This document shows, piece by piece, positions 1 through 8,296 of a DNA stretch of 64,000 bases. The notes below the pieces were generated by a model, which had not been told where the DNA came from, did not search any database, and worked only from the letters and a program-made list of their open reading frames with translations. The DNA is from Bacteroidales bacterium (GTDB lineage Bacteria > Bacteroidota > Bacteroidia > Bacteroidales > Lentimicrobiaceae), in the NCBI GenBank assembly GCA_016709025.1, contig JADJEQ010000047.1, forward strand, positions 5,379-69,378, written 5' to 3'. The position numbers and the translations under genes are program-made. Positions within the stretch are counted from its first letter, which is position 1. Every line of letters starts with the position of its first letter.

Positions 1-968
1 GAACGGGGCGACGGCGGGAATTTCAGCCGCAACGCGGAATTGTCCTCTTCGTCAACCTCCAGGATTTCAAGTTTCTCCAGCATTTTCACCCGCGACTGCA
101 CCTGGTTTGTTTTCGAGAAGGTGCCCCTGAAGCGGTCGATGAATTCCTGGTTGTCGGTGATGAATTTCTGTTGTTCGTCGAACTGCTTCTGTTGTTGCTC
201 CCTGCGTTCAGCGCGCAATTGCAGGTAGGTGGAATAGTTAACCTTATAATCGTAAATCCTGCCCATGGTTACTTCAATGGTGCGGGTAGTGATGTTATCC
301 ACGAAAGCCTTGTCGTGCGAAATCACGATCACCGCTTTGGCGCTGTTGATCAGGAAATCTTCAAACCACTGTATTGACTCAATGTCCATGTGGTTGGTAG
401 GCTCATCCAGAAGAATCAGATCGGGTTTCTGTAAAAGGATTTTAGCCAGTTCGATGCGCATACGCCACCCGCCGCTGAATTCACCCGTTGGGCGGGTAAA
501 GTCCTCGCGCAGAAAACCAAGCCCGATCAATATCTTTTCAACTTCTGCATCGTAGTTGATCTCTTCGATGGAATAGAATTTTTCACTGAGGGTAGAAACC
601 TGTTCAATCAGTTCATAGTATTCAGCCGATTCATAATCTGTTCGTGAAGAGAGTTGAAGGTTCAGGTCTTCAATTTCCTTTTCCATTAAATGAATATTGG
701 AAAAAGCCTGGGCAGCCTCTTCAAATACTGTCCGGCTGTCTTCGGTTAGCAGATGCTGTGGAAGGTAGGCAATCACCGCATCTGTTGGCGCTGAAATCTT
801 GCCACGTGAAGGAGTTTTAACTCCGGCAATGATTTTGAGCAGGGTAGACTTGCCTGCGCCGTTCTTTCCCATTACTGCAATCCTGTCCTTTTCGTTGATT
901 GCAAATGAAATGTCCTTAAAAAGGGTGGTCCCTCCAAACTCTACTGTAAGCCCGTCAACTGAAATCAT
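1..968 (-). CDS. ABC-F family ATPase, N-terminal part (runs off left edge)
   Basis: Reading leftward from the ATG at 968, the frame stays open to the window edge (about 322 codons), starting MISVDGLTVEFGG. A Walker A motif (GKNGAGKST) lies near residue 40, an ABC signature (FSGGWRMR) near residue 190 and a Walker B (LILLDEPTNH) near residue 210, followed by the H-loop ISHDKAF. After it comes a charged linker rich in R, E and Q, as in the inter-domain arm of ABC-F proteins. The second ATPase domain is off-window. There is no membrane segment, so this is a soluble ribosome-associated ABC-F type (translation factor or antibiotic-resistance relative) rather than a transporter. Which ABC-F subfamily cannot be told from this half. 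Confidence 0.9.
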   Translation of the reverse strand, partial: MISVDGLTVEFGGTTLFKDISFAINEKDRIAVMGKNGAGKSTLLKIIAGVKTPSRGKISAPTDAVIAYLPQHLLTEDSRTVFEEAAQAFSNIHLMEKEIEDLNLQLSSRTDYESAEYYELIEQVSTLSEKFYSIEEINYDAEVEKILIGLGFLREDFTRPTGEFSGGWRMRIELAKILLQKPDLILLDEPTNHMDIESIQWFEDFLINSAKAVIVISHDKAFVDNITTRTIEVTMGRIYDYKVNYSTYLQLRAERREQQQKQFDEQQKFITDNQEFIDRFRGTFSKTNQVQSRVKMLEKLEILEVDEEDNSALRLKFPPSPR

Positions 969-1213
969 CCTGTTTTTTTAGTGAGGTGCAAAGATACCGG
1001 ATTTAGGACTTGGTTTGGAAGTGGAAGGATTTCGGATTTCCAAAGAAGAGACAAGGGGACCAGGGGAGTGGGAGACAAGGGGAGCGAAGAAGGGACGAGG
1101 GCCCCGGGGGGGGGGGCGGGCATCGTGCCTAATTTTAGATTGCTGATTTTGGAATGCTGATTTCGGAATGCTGGAATGTTGGAATAATGGAATGATGGAA
1201 TGATGGAATGGAA

Positions 1214-1388
1214 AGAATGGCTAGTACAGACGCGATGCCCGCGTCTCAATTTCTGATTTCTGATTTTATTCTCCCTTGTTACTTGTTACTGGTTTCTGAC
1301 TTCTGGTTTCTGACATCTGACTTCAGACCTCTGACTTCATTTCTTACTTCTTACATCTTACTTCCTACCTCATATTTCGGATTTCGGA
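1214..1388. repeat. Direct duplication, copy 1 (pairs with 1501-1675)
   Basis: Aligns without gaps to 1501-1675 at a constant offset of 287 bp with only a few mismatches. It contains a short palindrome at 1228-1246 (arms AGACGCG and CGCGTCT) and then pyrimidine-rich TTCTGACTTC-type text. Confidence 0.85.
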
Positions 1389-1500
1389 ATAATGGAATAA
1401 TGGAATAATGGAATAATGGAATAATGAAATAATGAAATAATGGAAATGGTATAATGGAATAATGGATGAATGGAATAACGTAATCTAACTTTTCGTAAAA

Positions 1501-1675
1501 AGAATGGTTAGTACAGACGCGATGCTCGCGTCTCAATTTCTGATTTCGGATTTTATTCTCCCTTATTACTTGTTACTGGTTTCTGACTTCTGGTTTCTGA
1601 CGTCTGACTTCAGACCTCTGACTTCATTTCTTACTTCTTACATCTTACTTCCTACCTCATATTTCGGATTTCGGA
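1501..1675. repeat. Direct duplication, copy 2
   Basis: Second copy of the 1214-1388 unit, with the matching palindrome at 1515-1533. The two copies are separated by GGAATAATGG tandem units, so the duplication may have grown together with them. Confidence 0.85.
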
Positions 1676-2260
1676 TTACTGGATGTTGGTTTCTGGTTTC
1701 TGGTTTCTGGTTTCTGGTTACTGGTTACTGGATTGCTGATTTACCTTCGGTGAATTCCTCTTCACTCCGGTTCGGATTTGGATTTACCTTCGGTGAACTC
1801 CACCGCAAAAGTGTGCTGGGCAGGATTCGCTCCGGTTCGGGTTTCAAATTATGGACAAGGGGACATGCCTGCCCACCGGGCCAGCGTTCAGGCGGGGAGA
1901 ATGGGAGACAATGAGTTTCGGATTACTTTTTACTTCCTACTTCTTACATCTTATTTCTTGCTTCAGGCCTCTGACTACCGACCTCCGACTTCTGACAATG
2001 GAATGATGGAAGAATTGAAAAATGGGATAGAATGATTAGCCCGCTTTGCCGAGTCACGGGAATTGCAGGGAGATGAGCGACAGAGTCCTGAATTGGCATA
2101 TCACTGTTGAAGTTTATGTCATTTAACCATCCATTTTAAACTTTCATCTGCTCAAAACAGTCTTTCACCCCTTTTTATTTTTAAACAAAAGGAAGCAAAT
2201 TAATTTTGCCGGGCAAATAATCTATCTCCATTTTAAGGGTTTTAAACAATCATCTGTATT

Positions 2261-3175
2261 ATGAACAGGAAACAACTTTTGTCATTGACAGGTCGCTTTT
2301 TATTACTGCTGATGCTGTATTATATCTTTTTCATTGCAGGATCTTCTGCTGTAGCTTCATTCTTGCCGGATACCAACTCAGAGCCGGGCCTGGTATCTGC
2401 AGGAGCCGGTATATTAATTGTCGGGGTGGTCAATACATTGATTGTTATGGCTTTGGTTTTAAGTTCACGTTGGAGTGGACTTAAGCTGATGATTGGTTTG
2501 TCGCTGGCCTATTATGGCGCCGTGACCTTTATTATGCAGATTGAAACCTGGTATTTTTTATCAGACATCACTGTTAATGCTGCGCTTCTGCCACGGCTTT
2601 TTCTGATGGGGATGCCGGTGGCTTTTCTATACATCCCGCTTGCGGTTTGGATTCTCGGCAAAGGCCGGGCCGCGGAAGTTTCCTTAAGGAAGGAAGTACT
2701 GCAAATGTCTTTCACGGAATGGTTCTGGAAGTTGAGCCTGATCGCATTGATCTACATAACATTATATTGGCTGGCGGGCTATTATATAGCCTGGCAGAAC
2801 CCTGATCTGCGCAGCTTTTACGGAAGTCCGGGAGAAATCGTGCCTTTCTGGAAACATACTGCCAATACCCTTCACAGTGACCCATGGCTCTTTCCTTTCC
2901 AGGTTTTGAGGGCAATGCTTTGGACGCTCTGCGCTATACCGGTAATCAGGGGGTCAGGGCTTAATTTCACAGGAACTGCTCTTCTGGTGGGTGTTTTCTT
3001 TAGCCTCCCGCAAAATCTGGGTCATATTATCGAAAATCCGCTTTTACCAATTGCCAGTGTCCGCCTGAGCCATCTTATTGAGACAGCATCTTCTACCTTT
3101 CTTTTTGGGTTTATGATAACCATTTTACTTCAATACAAGCCGGAATTTCCAAAGGGAAATGAAAGTATCAGTTAA
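2261..3175 (+). CDS. Polytopic inner-membrane protein, unknown function
   Basis: This 304-residue protein is almost entirely hydrophobic, with about eight likely membrane segments (roughly residues 10-35, 45-67, 73-95, 110-132, 155-175, 212-230, 236-255 and 275-295) joined by short loops. A longer amphipathic stretch around residues 140-155 (GRAAEVSLRKEVLQ) may face the cytoplasm. I recognise no catalytic or transport motif and do not assign a family. It stands alone, with repeats upstream and about 500 bp of unassigned DNA downstream. The ATG at 2261 is the first in frame and is followed by a positively charged start and a hydrophobic helix, as expected for an inner-membrane protein. Confidence 0.75.
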   Translation: MNRKQLLSLTGRFLLLLMLYYIFFIAGSSAVASFLPDTNSEPGLVSAGAGILIVGVVNTLIVMALVLSSRWSGLKLMIGLSLAYYGAVTFIMQIETWYFLSDITVNAALLPRLFLMGMPVAFLYIPLAVWILGKGRAAEVSLRKEVLQMSFTEWFWKLSLIALIYITLYWLAGYYIAWQNPDLRSFYGSPGEIVPFWKHTANTLHSDPWLFPFQVLRAMLWTLCAIPVIRGSGLNFTGTALLVGVFFSLPQNLGHIIENPLLPIASVRLSHLIETASSTFLFGFMITILLQYKPEFPKGNESIS

Positions 3176-3681
3176 TACAGCCCTGTTTTTTCTGAAATCG
3201 ACTTTACCTTTTTAACAAGCTGATCATTTCTTGAATTGCATTTTTATTCGACCGGCCGGATAAGTTACCCCCGGTTTATTTTACAGGTGGCGCTGTCACC
3301 AATGATTATATTATCAAATATTTTCTATGGATATTTTCAATGCCTGATCAGTTGTTTAACAAGCATGACTAATTAAACGATGATTTATGAATCCCGCCCG
3401 GATGCAGTTCAAAATTGAGGATATCAGGCTTTGTCGCTTGTTATGCTGATCTGCGGGAACCATTCTTAATACTGATACATAGCAACATATTTCAGGTAAT
3501 TTTTATATATTTGTATTACTGACTCATATTTCATAATTATCCGGGAATTGCATGACCGATTCCTGATTCAGGCTTTTTGTATGATCGGATATGATTATAA
3601 AGGAAAGCCTGAAAGACATGAAACATATGAAGCATTTAACCAGTCATTGGGTCATGCAGATATGTATGTTTCGACAATAAA
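3176..3681. other. Intergenic, nothing assigned
   Basis: AT-rich spacer between the membrane protein and the AraC regulator. I saw no gene, RNA structure or copy of the stress promoter element here. Confidence 0.5.
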
Positions 3682-4266
3682 ATGTTTCATTTTAACAACA
3701 GCAAATTGAAGCTTTTTATCAAATATATGGTCTCGATCCGCTGCAAAATGGTGGTGAAGTCTGAATTGGATAAACTCGGGCTTCATTATACCAAGGTTGA
3801 TCTGGGCGAAGTAAATATAAAGGAACCCCTGGATCCCGGCCAGCAGGCCTTGTTGAAAGCCGCTTTGTTAAAATCCGGATTGGAATTAATGGATGATAAA
3901 AAGGCCATTCTGATTGAAAGGATAAAAAACGTTATCATAGAAATGGTGCATTCTGATGACGAATCAAACAAGATAAATTTTTCCGGTTTGTTGAGCAAAA
4001 AGCTCAATTATGATTACAACTACCTGGCAAACCTTTTTTCAGAAGTTACCGGTATGACCATTGAACGTTATCTTATCGCCCATAAAATAGAACGGGTTAA
4101 AGAGTTGCTGTTATACCATGAATATACACTGACGGAGATTTCTTATATATTAAATTACAGCAGTGTGGCACATTTATCAAGTCAGTTTAAAAAGGTTACC
4201 GGACTGACGCCTTCCTACTTCAAAAAACTCAGGTACAGGAAACCTACCGCTTCCGGTGAGGTGTGA
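3682..4266 (+). CDS. Small AraC-family regulator (copy 1 of 3)
   Basis: A 194-residue protein with two parts. Residues about 9-75 form a small alpha/beta-looking domain (LFIKYMVSIRCKMVVK) resembling an HMA-type metal-binding fold. Residues about 90-185 are a two-helix-turn-helix AraC DNA-binding domain, with the typical text NLFSEV, KIERVKELL, YSSVAHLSSQFKKVTGLTPS. In relatives I recall, the N-terminal motif reads MVCxRC; here the first Cys is Ser, so metal binding is doubtful. Paralogues lie at 32729 and 48318. The ATG at 3682 adds eight residues compared with them; an in-frame TTG at 3706 would match their start exactly. A stress promoter begins at its stop codon, so it sits directly upstream of that gene set. 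Confidence 0.9.
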   Translation: MFHFNNSKLKLFIKYMVSIRCKMVVKSELDKLGLHYTKVDLGEVNIKEPLDPGQQALLKAALLKSGLELMDDKKAILIERIKNVIIEMVHSDDESNKINFSGLLSKKLNYDYNYLANLFSEVTGMTIERYLIAHKIERVKELLLYHEYTLTEISYILNYSSVAHLSSQFKKVTGLTPSYFKKLRYRKPTASGEV

Positions 4267-4297
4267 ATGATGTAACTCTTTTCATTAATTGTGTAAT
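4262..4297 (+). promoter_or_regulatory. Stress-type bipartite promoter P1
   Basis: TGTGAATGATGTAA at 4262-4275 and TGTAAT at 4292-4297, with a 16-bp spacer. It overlaps the end of the AraC gene and points to the barrel protein at 4362, giving a leader of roughly 60 bases. It is one of eleven sites with identical geometry. Confidence 0.8.
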
Positions 4298-4361
4298 GGT
4301 TCCCGGTCAGGAAGGGCGCACCTTTGTCTTGGAATTCATTCTTACTTAAACACACAACACA

Positions 4362-4880
4362 ATGAAAAAATTAATTTTTATCTCATTTTTCTGCCTCTTA
4401 CTATTGGGTTTCAATTCTGTCGCACAGAACTATGGGCAAACGCTAAACCTTGGATTGGGTATCGGGGGTTATTCAGGTTATTATCATTATACGAACCGCT
4501 CACTGACAGTGTTTCATATAGACTATGAATTTGATGTAGCCAAAAATTTTACCCTGGCTCCGTTTGCCAATTTTTATTCTTACAGGGGAGACCATTACAG
4601 AGAAACTGTTGTTCCACTTGGTGTTAAAGGTTCACTGTATCTTGATGATTTGCTCAGAGCCAACGCCAACTGGGATTTCTACCTGGCTGGTTCACTTGGG
4701 TTTGCTGTTGTGAATTCAACCTGGGATAGTGATTACGACGGGGACAGGGATTATTATCATTACCCGAACAGACTTTTCCTTGATTTGCATGTCGGTACTG
4801 AATATCACCTGAGTAAAAGGGTCGGATTGTTTCTTGATCTCTCAACCGGTGTTTCTACCATTGGGTTGGCAATACATTAA
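4362..4880 (+). CDS. Small outer-membrane beta-barrel protein
   Basis: A 172-residue protein with a clear signal peptide (about residues 1-21, ending SVAQ), followed by alternating aromatic and polar strands (GIGGYSGYYHY, FAPFANFYSY-like text, YHLSKRVGLFLDLSTG) typical of small outer-membrane barrels. It has no enzymatic motif. It is the first gene behind promoter P1, so it is likely stress-induced; the next gene downstream has its own repeat-filled leader. The C-terminus (IGLAIH) lacks the terminal aromatic residue usual in outer-membrane barrels, so the end may have changed; the simple repeats begin just after the stop. Confidence 0.75.
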   Translation: MKKLIFISFFCLLLLGFNSVAQNYGQTLNLGLGIGGYSGYYHYTNRSLTVFHIDYEFDVAKNFTLAPFANFYSYRGDHYRETVVPLGVKGSLYLDDLLRANANWDFYLAGSLGFAVVNSTWDSDYDGDRDYYHYPNRLFLDLHVGTEYHLSKRVGLFLDLSTGVSTIGLAIH

Positions 4881-4882
4881 GT

Positions 4883-5113
4883 TAAGTTCAAAGTCTAAAG
4901 TCTAAAGTCTAAAGTAAAATTGGATTTTAAGATTGAGCCTGTGGAATTACGCTCAACATTGATTCATACACTGAAAGTTCAAAGTCTAAACCTGCCCGCC
5001 CTCCTGAGGCGGTTAAACCGGCAGCCGGGGTCTAAAGTAAAATTGGATTTTGAAATTGAGCTGGTGGAATTACGCTCAACATCGATTTATACACTTCAAG
5101 TTCAAAGTTTATC
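4883..5113. repeat. TCTAAAG tandem units and 75-bp direct duplication
   Basis: TCTAAAG units (4891-4915) lead into a block at 4916-4990 that recurs at 5039-5113 (offset 123 bp, several mismatches), each starting AAAATTGGATTTT. A GC-rich insert with a CCTGAGG-type palindrome lies between. The stretch is open in one frame and could be taken as an N-terminal extension of the next gene, but it is repeat DNA. Confidence 0.8.
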
Positions 5114-5150
5114 TGACGAAGGTCGATTTTCACAATTCGAGATAAAGAAG

Positions 5151-5651
5151 ATGAAAAAGAAATTATTGTCGGCTCTCCTGGTTTTATTTCTCTCGGGAAC
5201 TGCCATTTCACAGGTTACCGTGTTCATTGGCACCCCACCGTTATGGGGACCGGTCGGATATGATCATGTGCAGTACTACTACCTGCCTGATGTAGAATCA
5301 TATTATGATGTCTACAACTCCAGGTTTATTTATTACGAGGGTGGTAACTGGGTTCACAGAAAATATCTGCCCTTGCGGTACCGGCGTTATGATCTGTATA
5401 ACGGCTATAAGGTTGTGATGTCAGATTATCGGGGCACAGCACCTTATTCGAACTTTAAGAACCACAAAATTAAATATGCCAAAGGTTATAAAGGCCAGCA
5501 TCAGAAGACTGTGGGCATGAAGCCGGATCATTGGAACAAGGCAGTGAGGAATGCGGAAAAGAGCCATTCCAACCAGAAAGCTTCCCCCGGGAACCAGCGT
5601 AAAAGCCAGGGGAAACACAATAACAGTGGGGGGAAAGGTAAGAAGAAGTAA
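5151..5651 (+). CDS. Secreted basic protein, unknown function
   Basis: The start at 5151 is chosen because it opens a standard signal peptide (MKKKLLSALLVLFLSGTAIS); the open frame extends upstream to 4920, but only through duplicated repeat DNA. The mature part of this 166-residue protein is Tyr-rich (YYYLPDVESYYDVYNSRFIYY), with a WVHRKYLPLRYRRYDLY segment resembling periplasmic or envelope proteins of Bacteroidota. It ends in a disordered Lys/Gln/Ser/Gly tail (residues about 120-166). I do not recognise a named domain. It lies between two stress-promoter genes and could be cotranscribed with the barrel gene upstream. Confidence 0.75.
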   Translation: MKKKLLSALLVLFLSGTAISQVTVFIGTPPLWGPVGYDHVQYYYLPDVESYYDVYNSRFIYYEGGNWVHRKYLPLRYRRYDLYNGYKVVMSDYRGTAPYSNFKNHKIKYAKGYKGQHQKTVGMKPDHWNKAVRNAEKSHSNQKASPGNQRKSQGKHNNSGGKGKKK

Positions 5652-5700
5652 ATTGACTGATACTTTATGTTTTCATTGGAAAACAAGGTACTTCAAAATA

Positions 5701-5736
5701 TGTGAATGATGTAATTCTTCTGGAAAATTATATAAC
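5701..5736 (+). promoter_or_regulatory. Stress-type bipartite promoter P2
   Basis: TGTGAATGATGTAA at 5701-5714 and TATAAC at 5731-5736, spacer 16 bp. It drives the gene at 5802 with a leader of about 60 bases. Confidence 0.82.
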
Positions 5737-5801
5737 ACATGATGGCTCATTGATACCGAACTTTGACTATAATAATTACACAACTGAAAAGGAGAAAAAA
5801 A

Positions 5802-6134
5802 ATGAAAAAGTCAGCAATTGGACTAGCAACCGTAATACTAATGTTGTTATTTGCTCCGATGCATTCCGATGCAAAAACAAAAGTCAATCCTTTTACACTT
5901 AAAAAGGGCAAGACCGAGATCTCAGCCGAAGCAAAGGCAATGATCACCAGAATTGATGAAATCAAGGTCATGGATTTTTCCAAACTGAATAAACAGGAAA
6001 AGAAAGAACTGCGTGCAGAGGTAAAGATGATCAAAAGTGACCTTCAGGCACAGCAGTTGAACAGTAACGGTGGAGTGTACATTTCTGTAGGAGCAGCAAT
6101 TATTATCATTTTGTTGTTAATCCTGATTTTGTAA
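5802..6134 (+). CDS. Small exported protein with C-terminal membrane helix
   Basis: The ATG at 5802 has an upstream GGAG and opens a signal peptide (residues 1-24, ending DAKTK), so earlier in-frame starts are rejected. The 110-residue product then has a charged helical middle (about residues 35-80, ISAEAKAMITRIDEI and KLNKQEKKELRAEVKMIK). It ends with a very hydrophobic helix (ISVGAAIIIILLLILIL) at the extreme C-terminus. It resembles small Bacteroidota envelope proteins found with other stress genes, but I have no family name for it. It lies behind promoter P2 and 79 bp before the lmo0937-like gene, which may share its transcript. Confidence 0.75.
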   Translation: MKKSAIGLATVILMLLFAPMHSDAKTKVNPFTLKKGKTEISAEAKAMITRIDEIKVMDFSKLNKQEKKELRAEVKMIKSDLQAQQLNSNGGVYISVGAAIIIILLLILIL

Positions 6135-6213
6135 CTCGTATACCGCTCTTTAGAATAAATACAGGTTGGGTGTTAAGCTTTCAATTTTCAAATCAAGCCA
6201 AAATCAAACAAAA

Positions 6214-6366
6214 ATGGGGAATTTACTATACATTGTAGCGGTCATATTGATTATTGCATGGCTTATCGGATGGGCCGGGTTTCATGCCGGAGGATTGATT
6301 CACATTCTGCTTGTAATCGCTATTATTGCGGTTATTCTAAGGGTTATCCAGGGGAAAAGTCTTTGA
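6214..6366 (+). CDS. lmo0937-like small membrane protein
   Basis: A 50-residue protein beginning MGNLLYIVAVILIIAW. It has two hydrophobic helices (about residues 4-21 and 27-44) and the central motif WLIGWAGFHAGGLIHILL, which matches my memory of the lmo0937 family (WxxGxxGFHxGGxIHxLL). The ATG at 6214 fits that family; an earlier in-frame start adds an unlikely N-terminus. These proteins are common beside stress genes in Bacteroidota and Firmicutes; the function is unknown, probably inner membrane. It probably belongs to the P2 transcript. Confidence 0.8.
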   Translation: MGNLLYIVAVILIIAWLIGWAGFHAGGLIHILLVIAIIAVILRVIQGKSL

Positions 6367-6585
6367 GAAAAGATTCCGTCTTTTAACGACGGATTTCCGC
6401 GAAACTGGTAATCTTATTGAAGTCAACAATTCATCGAAAATGCATTTTTGTGATACTAAAGCTTGGCATATCAGCAGAATACGAATGCAATTACGATTAC
6501 GATTACGATTACGATTGAAATTGTAAACTTGGAATGCTCTGTTATTTCTTCTTTGATTAATGATTTGAGCTTTAGTATCTTTTAT
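6367..6585. repeat. Intergenic with ACGATT tandem repeat
   Basis: Contains about four head-to-tail ATTACG units at 6491-6516. No gene is supported: the minus-strand frame across it translates to an artificial NRNRNRN run. Confidence 0.7.
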
Positions 6586-6616
6586 AGTCCCCGATTGCTG
6601 ACGGGGACTTTTTTTA
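6586..6616 (+). terminator. Rho-independent terminator
   Basis: Perfect 8-bp stem (AGTCCCCG / CGGGGACT) with an 8-base loop, followed by a run of T. It closes the P2 transcript before promoter P3. Confidence 0.85.
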
Positions 6617-6652
6617 TGCTCCGGCAGGAAAGTAAACAATGTGCGTTGCATG

Positions 6653-6688
6653 TGTGAATGATGTAACAATTCTGATTTTTTATATAAC
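6653..6688 (+). promoter_or_regulatory. Stress-type bipartite promoter P3
   Basis: TGTGAATGATGTAA at 6653-6666 and TATAAC at 6683-6688, spacer 16 bp. The leader to the ATG at 6741 is about 50 bases. It lies directly after a terminator, so the gene behind it is transcribed independently. Confidence 0.85.
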
Positions 6689-6740
6689 GCTTTCAGGAGC
6701 CGGGCTGATTACCTTTGGGGTAAACTTAAAAAACAAGGTT

Positions 6741-6926
6741 ATGCCACTTTTAACTATTTTAATTGTACTGGTTGTTGCAGGGGTTCTTCTATGGCTGGTA
6801 AATTCTTATATTCCAATGGATAGCAAAATTAAAACTATCCTGAATGTAGTGGTGGTGATTATAGTCATCATTTGGCTGCTCAAAGCATTTGGGATTCTGG
6901 GTGCCCTGGGAAATATTAATGTTTAA
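6741..6926 (+). CDS. Thivi_2564-like small membrane protein
   Basis: The ATG at 6741 starts MPLLTILIVLVVAGVLLW, a family-typical N-terminus; the open frame extends upstream through the promoter and is rejected there. The 61-residue product has two membrane helices (about 2-20 and 30-50) separated by NSYIPMDSKIKTILN, which matches my memory of the Thivi_2564 family (NxYIPMDxKIKxIxN). Function is unknown, probably an inner-membrane stress protein. It is a monocistronic unit: P3 upstream and a terminator hairpin downstream. Confidence 0.85.
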   Translation: MPLLTILIVLVVAGVLLWLVNSYIPMDSKIKTILNVVVVIIVIIWLLKAFGILGALGNINV

Positions 6927-6957
6927 TGCTAAATCACAACTATCTATGCTAGTTTAT

Positions 6958-6993
6958 TGCCTTCCTGGTGAACCGGGAAGGCAATCTTTTTAG
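6958..6993 (+). terminator. Rho-independent terminator
   Basis: GCCTTCC pairs with GGAAGGC across a short loop, followed by a T-rich stretch (CTTTTTAG). It separates the Thivi_2564-like gene from the one at 7038. Confidence 0.7.
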
Positions 6994-7037
6994 TTAATTG
7001 TCTTTTCGTTTATTCAAAAAACTCAAATAAGAAAACC

Positions 7038-7271
7038 ATGAATATTAAAAGAATTTTCGGGGCCATACTTACTATCCTTGGGATTGTCGGTCTCATTTAT
7101 GCAGCTGTTGTATTTGCAGGCAATACAGGTGGTTCGGTTAAATCCCTCATTGTATATGCAGTTCTGGGATTGATATTCTTTATCTCAGGTATCGGCCTGG
7201 TTCGTGCAACTAAGGATGAATCCTTGTGTCAAGTAAGAAGTAAAAAGTCTAAAGTAAAAAGTCCAAAGTAG
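7038..7271 (+). CDS. Small two-helix membrane protein with repeat-derived tail
   Basis: A 77-residue protein with two hydrophobic helices (about residues 8-28 and 37-57, GGSVKSLIVYAVLGLIFF between and within them). This layout is common among small Bacteroidota membrane proteins beside stress genes; I do not name a family. The last dozen residues (QVRSKKSKVKSPK) are encoded by AAGTCTAAAGT-type simple repeat DNA, the same type seen near 4890. The natural C-terminus was therefore probably near residue 63 and was extended by repeat insertion. No stress promoter lies upstream, and a terminator precedes it. Confidence 0.7.
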   Translation: MNIKRIFGAILTILGIVGLIYAAVVFAGNTGGSVKSLIVYAVLGLIFFISGIGLVRATKDESLCQVRSKKSKVKSPK

Positions 7272-7311
7272 AAAGTCTAAAGTAAAAAGTCTGGAGTCAA
7301 AAAGCTGAGTG

Positions 7312-8262
7312 TTATTTTTTCGACACTACCCGGGGTTTCCGAATTTTCTTAGGTTCAATTTCGATCCTCTGTTTCAGAATCTGAACTGAATAATCGTTCG
7401 GGACTATCTTTTTTCCGTGCGTGATTGCATAAACCTTGGTAAATTCTGCACCGAAATAGAGAATTATTGCAGAATAATAAACCCAGACCAGAATCAGAAT
7501 AACTGATCCTGCAGCGCCATACCACGACGCAATTGCAGAACGGCCAAGATAGGCGCCGATTGCAAATTTGCCTATCATAAACAGAAAAGTGGTGAAAGAC
7601 GCCCCCACAATGCTGTCACGCATGGCGATTTTCCCGTCGGGCAGGGTTTTGAAAATAACTGTAAACAACAAGGTAATAATTATAAATACGATCAGTAAAT
7701 TCAGAAAATAGAATAGATATACCAGGTCCTCAGGGAAATAGGATGCCAACCTGTTATACATAACATCCATCAATGAATTTACGATCAGGCCAACCAGTAA
7801 CAGAAAGCCGACCGAGCCTATCATGGAGAATGACATCAACCGGTTTTTGAGAAATTTGATAATTCCACGTTTTGGTTTTGCTACGATTCCCCAGATATAG
7901 TTTATTGAGTCCTGGATCTCAGCAAACACGCCGGATGCCCCTATCAGCAAAATAATAATTCCTAAAGTGGTAGCGAATGCATTGGTATGGGATAGCTTTA
8001 CATTTTTGATAATTTCCTGGATCTGCAGGGCAGCATCATTGCCAACCAGTCCGTTAATCTGCCCGAAGATTTCACCCCTGACTGCTTCTGCGCCGAAAAA
8101 GAATCCGCTTAAGCTTATAATAATGATAAGCAACGGAGGCAGCGAGAAAATGGTATAATAGGAGAGTGCTGCACTTAGCTTTAACCCATTGTCGTCAATG
8201 AATTCGCTCGCGGTTTCTTTTAAAAGATACCAGACTTTAGTTGCTGAATTTTTAAATTTCAT
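7312..8262 (-). CDS. YihY/BrkB-family inner-membrane protein
   Basis: The start at 8262 (MKFKNSATKVWYLLKETAS) is preferred; the open frame reaches 8334, but that would overlap the preceding gene and adds a non-membrane N-terminus. About 316 residues, with the family hallmark ALSYYTIFSLPPLLIIIIS near residue 35, then SINYIWG and roughly six membrane helices, including WYGAAGSVILILVWVYYSAIILYFGAEFT near the C-terminus. Family members are polytopic membrane proteins of unsettled function (once misassigned as RNase BN). It is the last gene of the minus-strand Mla operon, 34 bp after the barrel gene. Confidence 0.9.
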   Translation of the reverse strand: MKFKNSATKVWYLLKETASEFIDDNGLKLSAALSYYTIFSLPPLLIIIISLSGFFFGAEAVRGEIFGQINGLVGNDAALQIQEIIKNVKLSHTNAFATTLGIIILLIGASGVFAEIQDSINYIWGIVAKPKRGIIKFLKNRLMSFSMIGSVGFLLLVGLIVNSLMDVMYNRLASYFPEDLVYLFYFLNLLIVFIIITLLFTVIFKTLPDGKIAMRDSIVGASFTTFLFMIGKFAIGAYLGRSAIASWYGAAGSVILILVWVYYSAIILYFGAEFTKVYAITHGKKIVPNDYSVQILKQRIEIEPKKIRKPRVVSKK

Positions 8263-8296
8263 GGCAATAACATTTGGTTGTCTAAAGGTAGAAGAA

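Larger units (their letters stand above)
970..2240. repeat. Repeat-filled intergenic region
   Basis: No credible gene. It holds a G-run near 1107, tandem units of the type GGAATAATGG (about 1380-1470), a 175-bp direct duplication, short TTTCTGG/TTACTGG tandem units (about 1684-1730) and a small repeated piece reading ACCTTCGGTGAA (near 1743 and 1787). Open frames here translate to low-complexity runs of L, S, F and Y and are best read as artefacts. Confidence 0.75.

Noticed and set aside
1208..2035. Open frames translating to LTSYFLLTSDF-type text
   Set aside because: They are translations of simple repeats without signal, domain or start context.
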